This document shows, one piece after another, positions 1-9,242 of a stretch of 55,305 nt of DNA. The DNA comes from Bacillus mobilis. Lineage in GTDB: Bacteria; Bacillota; Bacilli; Bacillales; Bacillaceae_G. The notes below the pieces were generated by a model that was given only the letters and a program-made list of their open reading frames with translations, searched no databases and was not told where the DNA came from. Where the stretch lies: positions 1-55,305 of the forward strand of contig NZ_MACF01000122.1 in assembly GCF_001884045.1 (NCBI RefSeq). Reading direction: 5' to 3'. The stretch's first letter is position 1, and each line of letters begins with the position of its first letter. The position numbers were made by a program, and so were the translations under genes.

Positions 1-66
1 TTGGTCAAGTGGTTAAGACACCGCCCTTTCACGGCGGTAACACGGGTTCGAATCCCGTACGGGTCA
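1..66 (+). tRNA. tRNA-Glu (TTC), 5' end outside window
   Basis: The window opens inside a tRNA. The anticodon stem CCGCC/GGCGG (21-25 and 33-37) encloses the loop CTTTCAC with anticodon TTC at 28-30. The T arm contains GGTTCGAATCC, and the 3' acceptor strand ACGGGTC is followed by discriminator A at 66. The first six acceptor-stem bases lie before the window. No CCA is encoded after the discriminator. A strong intrinsic terminator follows at once, so this is probably the last gene of a tRNA transcript. Confidence 0.95.
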
Positions 67-71
67 TACTA

Positions 72-103
72 AAAGAGATAGCATAATCTGCTATCTCTTT
101 TTT
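72..103 (+). terminator. Intrinsic terminator after tRNA-Glu
   Basis: A 12-bp stem (AAAGAGATAGCA / TGCTATCTCTTT) with a 5-nt loop is followed by a T run. It sits six bases after the tRNA. Confidence 0.9.
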
Positions 104-173
104 GTTGTGTATAAATATAAAAGAAGCTATAACAGATTATAAATAATCAATTAAAAAAAGTTATATTAATTTA

Positions 174-221
174 AATAGGATTACCTCTTCTTATACATAA
201 GAAGAGGTAATCCTATTTTTT
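174..221. terminator. Long hairpin ending the MFS gene (bidirectional shape)
   Basis: A near-perfect inverted repeat of about 19 bp (174-193 against 200-219, AATAGGATTACCTCTTC...) has A/T-rich sequence on both sides. It lies ten bases beyond the stop codon of the minus-strand transporter gene, for which it is the likely terminator. It could also stop read-through from the tRNA side. Confidence 0.8.
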
Positions 222-230
222 GAATATGTT

Positions 231-1454
231 TTAACTCTCTGCTGAGCGGCCATCCGTTTTCATAACAGCATGACTATATGCGGAGTGAAGAGTTTTGTAT
301 CCTAAAAGTGCAATAGTTAAGGCAAGGCCTCCTGCTATAATAGCCACACTAAATCCCGCCCGAGCTCCAAAGTTATCAATAACTAAACCAGCTATCGCTG
401 ATCCTAGGGAGACTCCAATACCAAGTCCTGTAATTGCCCAAGTCATTCCTTCGGTTATTTTTGATTCAGGTACGATTTTTTCCACAAGCCCCATAGTAAC
501 AATCATAGTAGGAGCGACAGATAACCCTGCAAAGAAAACAATAACTACTAGCCAAGGAATAGTGTTTACGAAAACTAGTGGCAGCATTGTTATCATGGAA
601 AGTGTGACTGCTATTAAAAACTGATTATAGGGTGGAGTATTGAGTTTAAGAGTACCGAAAATTAGACCTGCAAAGCATGAACCGATTGCATAGACAGAAA
701 GCACAAAGCTAGCAGCAACCGTGTTTCCTTGATGTTCAGCAAAAGCTACACTAACGACATCTATTGTGCCAAATATAGTACCTATGGCGATGAGTGTGAA
801 TACTAGTACTCGCACAGAACCAATTCTAAATACTGTTCCTTTGTTTGTAATGTCGTGAGGGTGTACGGGAGGTTCTGTGCTTTTTTGCATGGTGAATAGG
901 CATACCCCAATTGTGAGAAAAACAGATGATAAAAGTGGGCCTGCTTCTGGGAAGAACATAACACTTAAACTGACAGATAATACAGGACCAATTATGAAGC
1001 AAATTTCGTCGACAACCGATTCGAAGGAAAATGCTGTATGCAATTTATGGGATCCACGGTATAGTTTAGTCCAACGTGCGCGCACCATGGCTGACATGTT
1101 GGGCATACAACCTGCACATAAGGCGGATAGAAATAGCGTCCAATAAGGAGCTTCATATTTCGTACATAGAAGTAAGAGGATCGTAAAGAAAACACTGATA
1201 CCTGTAGTCGGAAGAAGTATGCGAGATTGCCCTAATTGATCGGCCATCCGAGAAATATGAGGAGCTAGTAAAGCTGATGATAATGTAAAGGTGGCTGCAA
1301 CAGCTCCAGCAAGCCAATAGTCACCACGTAACTGAGATAACATTGTAACAATACCAATGCCCATCATTGATATGGGCATCCGAGCTATAAATCCTGCTAA
1401 TGAGAATCCTTTTGTACCAGGAGCACTGAAAATTTCACGGTAGGAATTAAACAT
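231..1454 (-). CDS. MFS family drug-type exporter
   Basis: A 407-residue polytopic membrane protein with about 12 hydrophobic segments, the size and layout of major facilitator transporters of the drug/sugar-exporter type. The substrate cannot be read from sequence. The start chosen is the ATG at 1454, which has GGTGAT at a suitable distance; a TTG at 1466 would add four residues (M-V-I-I). The gene is divergent from a TetR regulator, and the promoter between them carries paired palindromes, so the usual logic applies: the repressor is released by a ligand that the pump exports. An upstream 16-codon ORF overlaps this start. Family assignment is firm, substrate unknown. Confidence 0.85.
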   Translation of the reverse strand: MFNSYREIFSAPGTKGFSLAGFIARMPISMMGIGIVTMLSQLRGDYWLAGAVAATFTLSSALLAPHISRMADQLGQSRILLPTTGISVFFTILLLLCTKYEAPYWTLFLSALCAGCMPNMSAMVRARWTKLYRGSHKLHTAFSFESVVDEICFIIGPVLSVSLSVMFFPEAGPLLSSVFLTIGVCLFTMQKSTEPPVHPHDITNKGTVFRIGSVRVLVFTLIAIGTIFGTIDVVSVAFAEHQGNTVAASFVLSVYAIGSCFAGLIFGTLKLNTPPYNQFLIAVTLSMITMLPLVFVNTIPWLVVIVFFAGLSVAPTMIVTMGLVEKIVPESKITEGMTWAITGLGIGVSLGSAIAGLVIDNFGARAGFSVAIIAGGLALTIALLGYKTLHSAYSHAVMKTDGRSAES

Positions 1455-1497
1455 AATAATCACCAAAGTATTTGACGTTTACATATACATTCTTCAT
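1447..1497 (-). CDS. Possible 16-residue leader peptide overlapping the exporter start
   Basis: ATG at 1497 is preceded by AGGAGGAG eight bases upstream, the best ribosome-binding site in this leader. The ORF (MKNVYVNVKYFGDYYV) ends with TAA at 1449-1447, eight bases inside the exporter gene, whose own ATG is at 1454-1452. This layout would couple translation of the exporter to that of the leader. Sixteen open codons can occur by chance, so the argument rests on the strong, correctly spaced SD and the overlap. Expression is inferred, not shown. Confidence 0.4.
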   Translation of the reverse strand: MKNVYVNVKYFGDYYV

Positions 1498-1602
1498 TCT
1501 TTTAACTCCTCCTCTGTTTCATTAATACCTTCTATAAAAAAGGGACAGTGAGTCAATGTAGGGTATGGGTAAGAAGTTATATTATCTTGTAAGCTAGAAA
1601 TA

Positions 1603-1657
1603 ATTGACATACGCACCGTATGCCAATATCATATTAACATACGGTGCGTATGTCAAT
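1603..1657. promoter_or_regulatory. Symmetric divergent promoter with two TetR-type operators
   Basis: A perfect 20-bp inverted repeat (1603-1622 and 1638-1657) is separated by 15 bp. Each arm contains its own palindrome, CATACGCACCGTATG (1608-1622) and CATACGGTGCGTATG (1638-1652), the size of TetR-family operators, with centres 30 bp apart. Plus strand: TTGACA 1604-1609, 17-bp spacer, TATCAT 1627-1632, toward the regulator. Minus strand: TTGACA 1656-1651, 17-bp spacer, TATGAT 1633-1628, toward the exporter. Each operator overlaps the spacer of one promoter and the start region of the other, so one repressor could silence both genes. Confidence 0.85.
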
Positions 1658-1778
1658 TGAAATGTTTTATCTCTGGATAGGGAGCTGACGTTCAAAGGAG
1701 TTATTCTTTTACATAGAGAACGATACTATAATGCGATTTATTTTGAATAAAGAGGATGAATAGAAATAGGAGGAAAAG

Positions 1779-2378
1779 ATGGTTAAAAAAACGAGAGCAG
1801 AAATGATTACTGAAACACGTGCTAAATTGCTGAGTGCAGCAAGAGAAGCTTTTGGTACAGTTGGATATGTAAACACGTCTATGGATGATTTTACAGCATC
1901 TGTCGGTTTAACACGTGGTGCAATTTATCATCATTTTGGTGATAAAAAAGGATTGTTAGAAGCAGTTGTAAAAGAAATTGACATGGAAATGGATAATAAA
2001 TTAGGGGAAGTATCAAATGAGGCGGAAGGAAAATGGGAAGGATTTGTTGGGCGTTGTCGTGCGTATTTAACAATGGCACTTAATCCAGAAATTCAGCGAA
2101 TCGTACTTCGAGATGCACCAGCAGTATTAGGAAATAGTTATTATCAATCATCACAGTCGCAATGTTTAACGACGATGGCGGAGATACTTCAACAATTAAT
2201 GAAGGACTCTATTATTGAAAAAACGGACTGTGAAGCCTTAGCAAGATTCATAAATGGCGGACTAGTGGACCTTGCTTGTTGGATTGCGAATTCTGAAGAT
2301 GCAGAGATGCAATTGTCTAAAGCTTTGCATAGCCTATCACTTATGTTGAATGGTTTATTACTAGAAAAGAACGCGTAA
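1779..2378 (+). CDS. TetR/AcrR family transcriptional regulator
   Basis: A 199-residue protein with an N-terminal TetR helix-turn-helix at about residues 12-56 (AREAFGTVGYVNTSMDD, then GLTRGAIYHHFGDKKGLL). The C-terminal helical part would bind ligand and dimerise. The ATG at 1779 follows AGGAGGAAAAG. It is divergent from an MFS exporter and probably represses both genes through the twin palindromes at 1608-1652. The inducing ligand is not predictable. The roughly 140-nt leader between the predicted start of transcription and the ATG shows no obvious structure. Confidence 0.9.
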   Translation: MVKKTRAEMITETRAKLLSAAREAFGTVGYVNTSMDDFTASVGLTRGAIYHHFGDKKGLLEAVVKEIDMEMDNKLGEVSNEAEGKWEGFVGRCRAYLTMALNPEIQRIVLRDAPAVLGNSYYQSSQSQCLTTMAEILQQLMKDSIIEKTDCEALARFINGGLVDLACWIANSEDAEMQLSKALHSLSLMLNGLLLEKNA

Positions 2379-3739
<1,361 letters not shown>

Positions 3740-3752
3740 TAATTGTTAAACC

Positions 3753-3787
3753 ATTCAGAGGCGGGACACTGCTTCCTACCTCTGAAT
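3753..3787 (+). terminator. Weak hairpin after ldh
   Basis: ATTCAGAGG (3753-3761) pairs with CCTCTGAAT (3779-3787) around a 17-nt loop. It lacks a proper T run, so its role as terminator is uncertain. The next hairpin is stronger. Confidence 0.35.
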
Positions 3788-3873
3788 TCATATAATTTAA
3801 TATAAATTCCTTTTCCGGTTTCCCTTGTATATCCCCAATATACCCCTTTTGCTGGATCAGGGTCGTTTATAGA

Positions 3874-3908
3874 AAAGAGCACTCTACTTTATATAGAGTG
3901 CTCTTTAT
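3874..3908. terminator. Bidirectional terminator between ldh and the subtilase gene
   Basis: A 13-bp stem (AAAGAGCACTCTA / TAGAGTGCTCTTT, 3874-3886 and 3894-3906) is flanked by A and T runs. It lies between two convergent genes and can serve both. Confidence 0.85.
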
Positions 3909-3910
3909 TA

Positions 3911-6900
3911 TTATTTTTTAGGAGTTAATCCTAATTTCTTTAAAATATCTGCAAGTGTACCGCTTTTTGATTTTTCAACAGGTGTTTGTGATTTAGATGC
4001 ATCCGGTCCTTTTTTCAAGAAATTCTTTTCAACGAAGCGAATATCTTTTTCGTCGACAATACCATCTTTGTTAAGGTCGCCGTCTTTCACAGATAGTCCT
4101 TTTTTACCATAGTTGTTAGCGATAATTTCTGCATCTTTCACATCGATTACTTTATCTCCATTTACATCACCTGCAAGGTTTTCATCAAAGCGTGCATAAT
4201 AATATTGGCCAAGTAGCTTACCATCTTTTTCAGTACCTAATTTCGTTGTTAGTCGGCTTGTTAAATGTCCTGGAACCTCTACGTATAAGTTGTAGTCGCG
4301 TTTATTAACAGGAAGTCCATTTAGTTTGAAGTAACCGTATTTATCGAGTGAGCCTTCGAACTTATGACGGTAAGAATCTGTTGCATATACTTTTACGCCA
4401 AGCTTTGTATAATCGAATTTTTCATCTAAATAGCCATGTTCATTTAAGAATGCACCAGGTTTAATATTACCTTCTACGAGTGAGTTTAATGACATCATTG
4501 AGAATGTTTGATCTTGAAGTACACGCATTCTGTTTGGCTCTGATTGACCTTGCTTCCAGTAAGCGAACACTGCTAAATCTAATTGAGCATTTGCTTCATA
4601 AAATTCATCATTTACTACTTTGAAAGTTACATCAATGAACGGGAAGTCACCATCTAATCCGGCGAAGTTTTTATCATCAATAGCTCCGCCTACTGTAACA
4701 GATCCTTCTTCTAGTTTCGGTTCATTTACTTTTGCCGTTACCCCTTTTTCGGAAAGGAGTTTTTCAAAAGCAGGATTCAATTTCGCATTTGCAAATTTGA
4801 AGTTTTTCTCTAGGAATTCTACGTTAAATTCTCCAGACACAAATTGTTTTACATGTTTGGCATTTAGCGTCACAGTAAATTCATCATCTTTATATAATTC
4901 TTTTTTATCATAACTAGCTTTCGCATATTGAGCACCTTGCGGGATGAACCAATAGTTATTTACACCGCTCGGGTAGTCAGGGCCTGCAGTTGCATAATCG
5001 AAAATATATACGCCTGTATTCATTGGACCTTCAGTTTTAAAGGAATCAGGTGTAATACCCACTTTAAAGTCACCATTTTCCGTAATAGGTAAAAACTTGT
5101 GCAAGTATGGAGAATAGTCATAGTACATAACGCCGTTCGCTTCTTGCGTAATGTTTAACCCTTTTCCTCTTAAGTAGTCAACGTTAGAATCATATACATT
5201 TCCTTTAATCCATAGTGCTTTTTTACCATCTTCTACTGTATAGTTTTCTTCATTTAATTCATAAATACCAGGCTGTAATCCAGTTAATTTCACTTCTGGC
5301 GGTGTATTATCAATTACGACATAATCACCTTTCACACGTGCTTTACCGGCTTTATCATAGCCAACAAATTCAATTGTGTAATCACCTTCTGGTAAGTCGA
5401 TTTTCTCATCACCAATTGGTTTTGCAGGATCATTTGTAAAAGGATACACTCTGCCGTTAAAGAATGAATCTAAGTAGTAATACACATCCGTTTTTAGGCC
5501 ACTCGTGTTTAATGTGCCGATGAAGCCAAGCACTTTATTTGTTTTTGAATCTTTCACGATAAGATCTAACGTCTCCAGTTCGCTGTTTAATTGGAATGCC
5601 CCGTGCAAATACGATTCACGGTATGGATTGAATTTAGATGTATCAGTTGAAATTGTTTTTCTTGATAATAGTGCATTTTCAATACCAGGCTCTGATACAC
5701 GAATAGAGAACGGAATTTGATACGTTTCTTCTTTATTTTTCGTGTTTGTAATATGGATGTATCCTTCATATCGGCCTTGCTTTGCACCAGCTGGAATATT
5801 AATTTTTGCTTCAATTTCATCTGATTTACCAGCATCAATTGTAATTGTTTCAGAAGTAGAAACTTTTACACCGTTTGCGGTAGCATCGTTAATAGCAGAA
5901 GATGCTGGTGTATAAGAAATTTCTGTTTTAAATTCTTTCTTCTCTTGTTTATTGCGATTTTCAACTTTAATTTTTCGTTTTTGTTCAAGAGATTCCCCGT
6001 CTTTTTGATAGTACTTACCGAATGCAATGGATCCAGTTTCTTCAGGTACTTCAATCACTTCATCATTTACAATTGTTTTTGTCGTATCTAACACTTTAAA
6101 ACTTGTTTCCGTATGAACAGAGTTATAAGCATCTACTCGTCCAGCTCCCACTTCGTATACGGAATACTTTTCTTTTAAATCATCAGCTGTGTTCATAAGA
6201 GATGCTTTTACATCGAATGGAGAGTATTCTGGATGCTCTTGCAAAATAAGAGCAGCAACGCCAGCGATATGAGGAGATGCCATGGATGTTCCTTGCATAC
6301 GTTCATAGGAAACATCGTAGTTTTCGCCCTCTTGCGGGTCGTTAATATACTCAGGTACTGTTGAAAGTACAGCAACACCAGGCGCTGTAATATCAGGTTT
6401 AATATCATCATTTGATGTGACAGGACCACGTGAGCTAAAGTCTGCAAGATGATCGCCTTCTGTTTGAATGTAACTAATTTCACCAAAAGTAAAGGAGGTG
6501 TTACCTTGTTCAATTTGAGCTTTTAGTTTTTCACCGTCTTCTTTCGTTAGGCGGAATGCTGGAATGTATTTTGTGCTTTCGCCAATGTAGTAAGAAATTT
6601 CTCCATCCACATTGTTATAAATAATAACTGCTTTTGCACCAGCTTGTTTCGCATTTGCGATCTTTTCATCAAATGAGATTGTACCGCGTGCAACGAGAGC
6701 GATTTTTCCTTTTACATCTATTTTACTAAACTCGTCAGGAGTACCGATTCCGACAGATTCAATAGGGAGAGATTGCCCTTTGAAATCTTCTATTTTATCA
6801 GTGAAGTTTTTGCCGAATAAAATTAGGTTAGGGAATTGTAATTGTCCAGCATGACCTGATAGTTTCGGTAAGGAAATAGAGCTATCACTTGCTCCAACTG

Positions 6901-8134
6901 TAATAGCAAATGGAGAAGCACCTGGTGATCCGAGTGTCGCTGGGTTTGGACCAGAGTTCCCAGCAGCAACGACTGTAACAACACCAGAAAGCATCGCGTT
7001 ATTAACAGCAATAGACGTTGGATCAAGCGGATTGTTGCTATCATCACCTAACGATAAGTTAATGACGTTCATACCGTCAGAAATAGATTTGTCGATTGCA
7101 GCGATAATACCAGAACTATCGCCGCTTCCGTAAGGACCGAGTACACGATAGTTATACAGTTCAATGTCAGGTGCAACACCTTTTACTGCGGAATCTGATT
7201 TATTTTTCTTTTGAGCAGAAACGATACCTGCTACGTGAGTACCATGCGCAGTGTAGAAGGAAGAACCACGATCATCAAATTCAGGAGCACCAGATTGTTG
7301 CCACTCTGTATAAGTTGTTTCCATCGGATCTGCATCGTTATTAATAAAGTCCCAACCTTTTACGGAGTTCGGGTCTACCTTACTAGAATCTTCACCTGCT
7401 TTTGCGCGATAGCCTTTATACACGTCTTTTAAGTCAGGATGATTGTAATCAATACCTGTATCTAATACACCAACTTTAATTCCTTTTCCAGTAATGCCCT
7501 CGCTATGTAACTTATCTACTCCAATTTGCGGAATGCTATCTGTTAGTTTTTGAGGTGCTTTCTGTTCTGCTTGTTTTGGTAAATTTAGTTTCACTTCGTA
7601 ATCTTTCCAAATACGTTTTACAACGCCAATTCGTAACAATTCTTCCACTGTATTTGCAGGTAACGTGAGAGCAACGCCATTTATCGCATGCTTGTAAGAA
7701 CGTTTAATTTGTACAGACTGGAAATTCCCTGATTTTACTGATGGGCTGAATTGATAAAGGCGTTTGAGTCCTTTTTGGAATTCCTCATGTTCTTGATCAA
7801 TACGTGCTTTTATATTTTCAGGAGCAGCTTGTAATCCTTTTTCTTTTTGTTTTAATTCATTAATCTTTACTGGAGCCGTTTGAAATTCTACAATGATATT
7901 TACTGGTTCAGAACTACTCGTATTAATATCTGGCGAAATAGTAAAACCAGGATTGGCATCTAACGTTTGTAATGCCTGACGTTGTTCTTTAGAAAGTTTT
8001 GATAGTAAAGACTGGGCGTTTGAAGAGTCAATTTGGTTAATAGGATTTTCAGCAAGTACATTGAACGGAAGGGCAGTTGAAAATAGAACGCCAGCCGTTA
8101 CAATTCCGGTAACAAAACGATTTTTCTTTTTCAT
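3911..8134 (-). CDS. Secreted S8 subtilase, Vpr/lactocepin-like, with cohesin-like and dockerin-like modules
   Basis: 1407 residues. The order is: signal peptide (1-28, ends LPFNVLA), inhibitor I9-type propeptide (about 75-185), S8 catalytic domain with Asp225 (VGVLDTGID), His297 (HGTHVAG), oxyanion Asn393 (AAGNSG) and Ser617 (GTSMASPH), and a PA insert at about 440-555. After this come Fn3-like beta domains, a cohesin-like domain (about 1070-1217), a carboxypeptidase-regulatory-like domain (about 1218-1321) and paired dockerin-like Ca loops (about 1322-1372; GDVNGDKVID, GDLNKDGIVD). No LPXTG or S-layer domain is seen, so it is probably released or held non-covalently. GGAGG precedes the ATG. 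It lies 32 bp downstream of the camelysin-like gene, probably co-transcribed. Substrates unknown; the C-terminal domain names are by resemblance. Confidence 0.88.
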   Translation of the reverse strand: MKKKNRFVTGIVTAGVLFSTALPFNVLAENPINQIDSSNAQSLLSKLSKEQRQALQTLDANPGFTISPDINTSSSEPVNIIVEFQTAPVKINELKQKEKGLQAAPENIKARIDQEHEEFQKGLKRLYQFSPSVKSGNFQSVQIKRSYKHAINGVALTLPANTVEELLRIGVVKRIWKDYEVKLNLPKQAEQKAPQKLTDSIPQIGVDKLHSEGITGKGIKVGVLDTGIDYNHPDLKDVYKGYRAKAGEDSSKVDPNSVKGWDFINNDADPMETTYTEWQQSGAPEFDDRGSSFYTAHGTHVAGIVSAQKKNKSDSAVKGVAPDIELYNYRVLGPYGSGDSSGIIAAIDKSISDGMNVINLSLGDDSNNPLDPTSIAVNNAMLSGVVTVVAAGNSGPNPATLGSPGASPFAITVGASDSSISLPKLSGHAGQLQFPNLILFGKNFTDKIEDFKGQSLPIESVGIGTPDEFSKIDVKGKIALVARGTISFDEKIANAKQAGAKAVIIYNNVDGEISYYIGESTKYIPAFRLTKEDGEKLKAQIEQGNTSFTFGEISYIQTEGDHLADFSSRGPVTSNDDIKPDITAPGVAVLSTVPEYINDPQEGENYDVSYERMQGTSMASPHIAGVAALILQEHPEYSPFDVKASLMNTADDLKEKYSVYEVGAGRVDAYNSVHTETSFKVLDTTKTIVNDEVIEVPEETGSIAFGKYYQKDGESLEQKRKIKVENRNKQEKKEFKTEISYTPASSAINDATANGVKVSTSETITIDAGKSDEIEAKINIPAGAKQGRYEGYIHITNTKNKEETYQIPFSIRVSEPGIENALLSRKTISTDTSKFNPYRESYLHGAFQLNSELETLDLIVKDSKTNKVLGFIGTLNTSGLKTDVYYYLDSFFNGRVYPFTNDPAKPIGDEKIDLPEGDYTIEFVGYDKAGKARVKGDYVVIDNTPPEVKLTGLQPGIYELNEENYTVEDGKKALWIKGNVYDSNVDYLRGKGLNITQEANGVMYYDYSPYLHKFLPITENGDFKVGITPDSFKTEGPMNTGVYIFDYATAGPDYPSGVNNYWFIPQGAQYAKASYDKKELYKDDEFTVTLNAKHVKQFVSGEFNVEFLEKNFKFANAKLNPAFEKLLSEKGVTAKVNEPKLEEGSVTVGGAIDDKNFAGLDGDFPFIDVTFKVVNDEFYEANAQLDLAVFAYWKQGQSEPNRMRVLQDQTFSMMSLNSLVEGNIKPGAFLNEHGYLDEKFDYTKLGVKVYATDSYRHKFEGSLDKYGYFKLNGLPVNKRDYNLYVEVPGHLTSRLTTKLGTEKDGKLLGQYYYARFDENLAGDVNGDKVIDVKDAEIIANNYGKKGLSVKDGDLNKDGIVDEKDIRFVEKNFLKKGPDASKSQTPVEKSKSGTLADILKKLGLTPKK

Positions 8135-8166
8135 ATATAGGCCTCCGATAATTTATATTTTAAAAA

Positions 8167-8772
8167 TTATTTCTCCTCGCCTGGTGTTTGCTCTGCATGG
8201 AATGTCCAGTTTAGCTGTAAGGAATCACCCTGGAATTTATTTTGATCTTGGTCGTTATCTTCAAAGGAGAAGAGCACGTGTAAGTAATCTGTTTCACCAG
8301 ATTTAATACCATCTATTAAATTATGACGTTCTAGAGAAGTAGCTACATCCTCAGGTTTCATAGTTTTTAATTCTGATAGTTTTGTTTCCCACAAAATTTC
8401 GTGATCATCGTTTGGATTAGATGGCTTTCCATCATTCACTAAAAATTTGACGATGATGTGATCGCCTAAATCTTCACCATCATTATTTTGCTTTGCATCT
8501 GTAACTTCATAGGATGTTTCAAGTGCTACTTTTGCAATATCCAATGTTCCTTTGTTTTCAAGCTTGAAGTTTCTTTCAATCAAGTCACCTGGCTTTAAAT
8601 CATTCACATTAACGATTACACTTGGATTAATAGAAAGGTCTAATGTTCCAGCTTGAAATGAGTTACTAGATGTTTCAGAATCACTGAAATAGGCGAATAC
8701 ACCGCCGAATGTAAGGGATAAGCCAAGTGAAGCTGTGACAACTCCCATCCCAACCTTTTGTTTTAATGACAT
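8167..8772 (-). CDS. Camelysin / TasA (CalY) family secreted protein
   Basis: A 201-residue protein starting MSLKQKVGMG at the ATG (8772) that follows AGGGGGC; in-frame codons farther upstream have no ribosome-binding site. The N-terminus has the hydrophobic segment and AYFSDSETSSNSFQAG motif typical of the TasA/camelysin family, exported with a SipW-type signal. Members form extracellular fibres or were described as the cell-surface metalloprotease camelysin in B. cereus. No sipW gene is next to it, so processing would need one elsewhere. It precedes a large subtilase in the same orientation. A SinR-like dyad lies upstream. The fibre role is inferred from the family. Confidence 0.85.
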   Translation of the reverse strand: MSLKQKVGMGVVTASLGLSLTFGGVFAYFSDSETSSNSFQAGTLDLSINPSVIVNVNDLKPGDLIERNFKLENKGTLDIAKVALETSYEVTDAKQNNDGEDLGDHIIVKFLVNDGKPSNPNDDHEILWETKLSELKTMKPEDVATSLERHNLIDGIKSGETDYLHVLFSFEDNDQDQNKFQGDSLQLNWTFHAEQTPGEEK

Positions 8773-9242
8773 AAGAAAGCCCCCTAATTTAATTTTTATC
8801 AAACTTTCGCCTAGAGTATGGATAGAGTAAACATAGTGTTTCAGTATGAATTATATTTGCGAAGGTTTGATGTTCTTTATTGAGAACAAGTATATGCTTA
8901 TGAATTTTCCATTTCAATAAAATTATGACAAAAAATATTGAGAAACATTTTTTTTTGACAGATTATTTTGTTGCGATTTTAAGTGATAAATAGCGAGTAA
9001 AATAGGATAGATCTAATGAAATAAAGGTTGAGAAATAAATAATAAGATGAAAGACTAGTAGAAAATGAAGCGTTTGCAATGAATATTCGTCAAAATTCGA
9101 TATTTTACACAGTAAATTTGAATATTTTGAGCGAAAATAAAGAAAAAAACGAATATTTTTTAAAAAATAACAAGGATATTTCAGTTTTTCGCAGAAATGA
9201 TAAAGAGTAAAAAATTTCTGTCATCTTAGTGAGGTGAACATA
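8773..9242. other. Divergent intergenic region camelysin-like / glgB
   Basis: 470 bp, very A/T-rich. It contains a minus-strand -10-like TATAAT (8855-8850) and a GTTCT/AGAAC dyad (8872-8887) on the camelysin side. On the glgB side there are several GAATATTTT/CGATATTTT repeats (about 9080, 9097, 9119, 9151) and a perfect 16-bp A/T palindrome at 9154-9169. No confident glgB promoter could be assigned and no RNA gene was recognised. Confidence 0.5.
8872..8887 (-). promoter_or_regulatory. SinR-like dyad at the camelysin-like promoter
   Basis: GTTCTTTATTGAGAAC is an inverted pair of GTTCT half-sites; the plus-strand half reads GTTCTTT, matching the B. subtilis SinR consensus GTTCTYT exactly. It covers the -35 position of the predicted minus-strand promoter whose -10 is TATAAT at 8855-8850. 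SinR represses tasA/calY-type genes in Bacillus, so the placement makes sense. Binding is inferred. Confidence 0.5.

Noticed and set aside
9068-9085. cre-like sequence (minus strand TTGCAAACGCTTCAT) upstream of glgB
   Set aside because: Misses the conserved C near the 3' side of the cre consensus and is not symmetric; too weak to list as a CcpA site.
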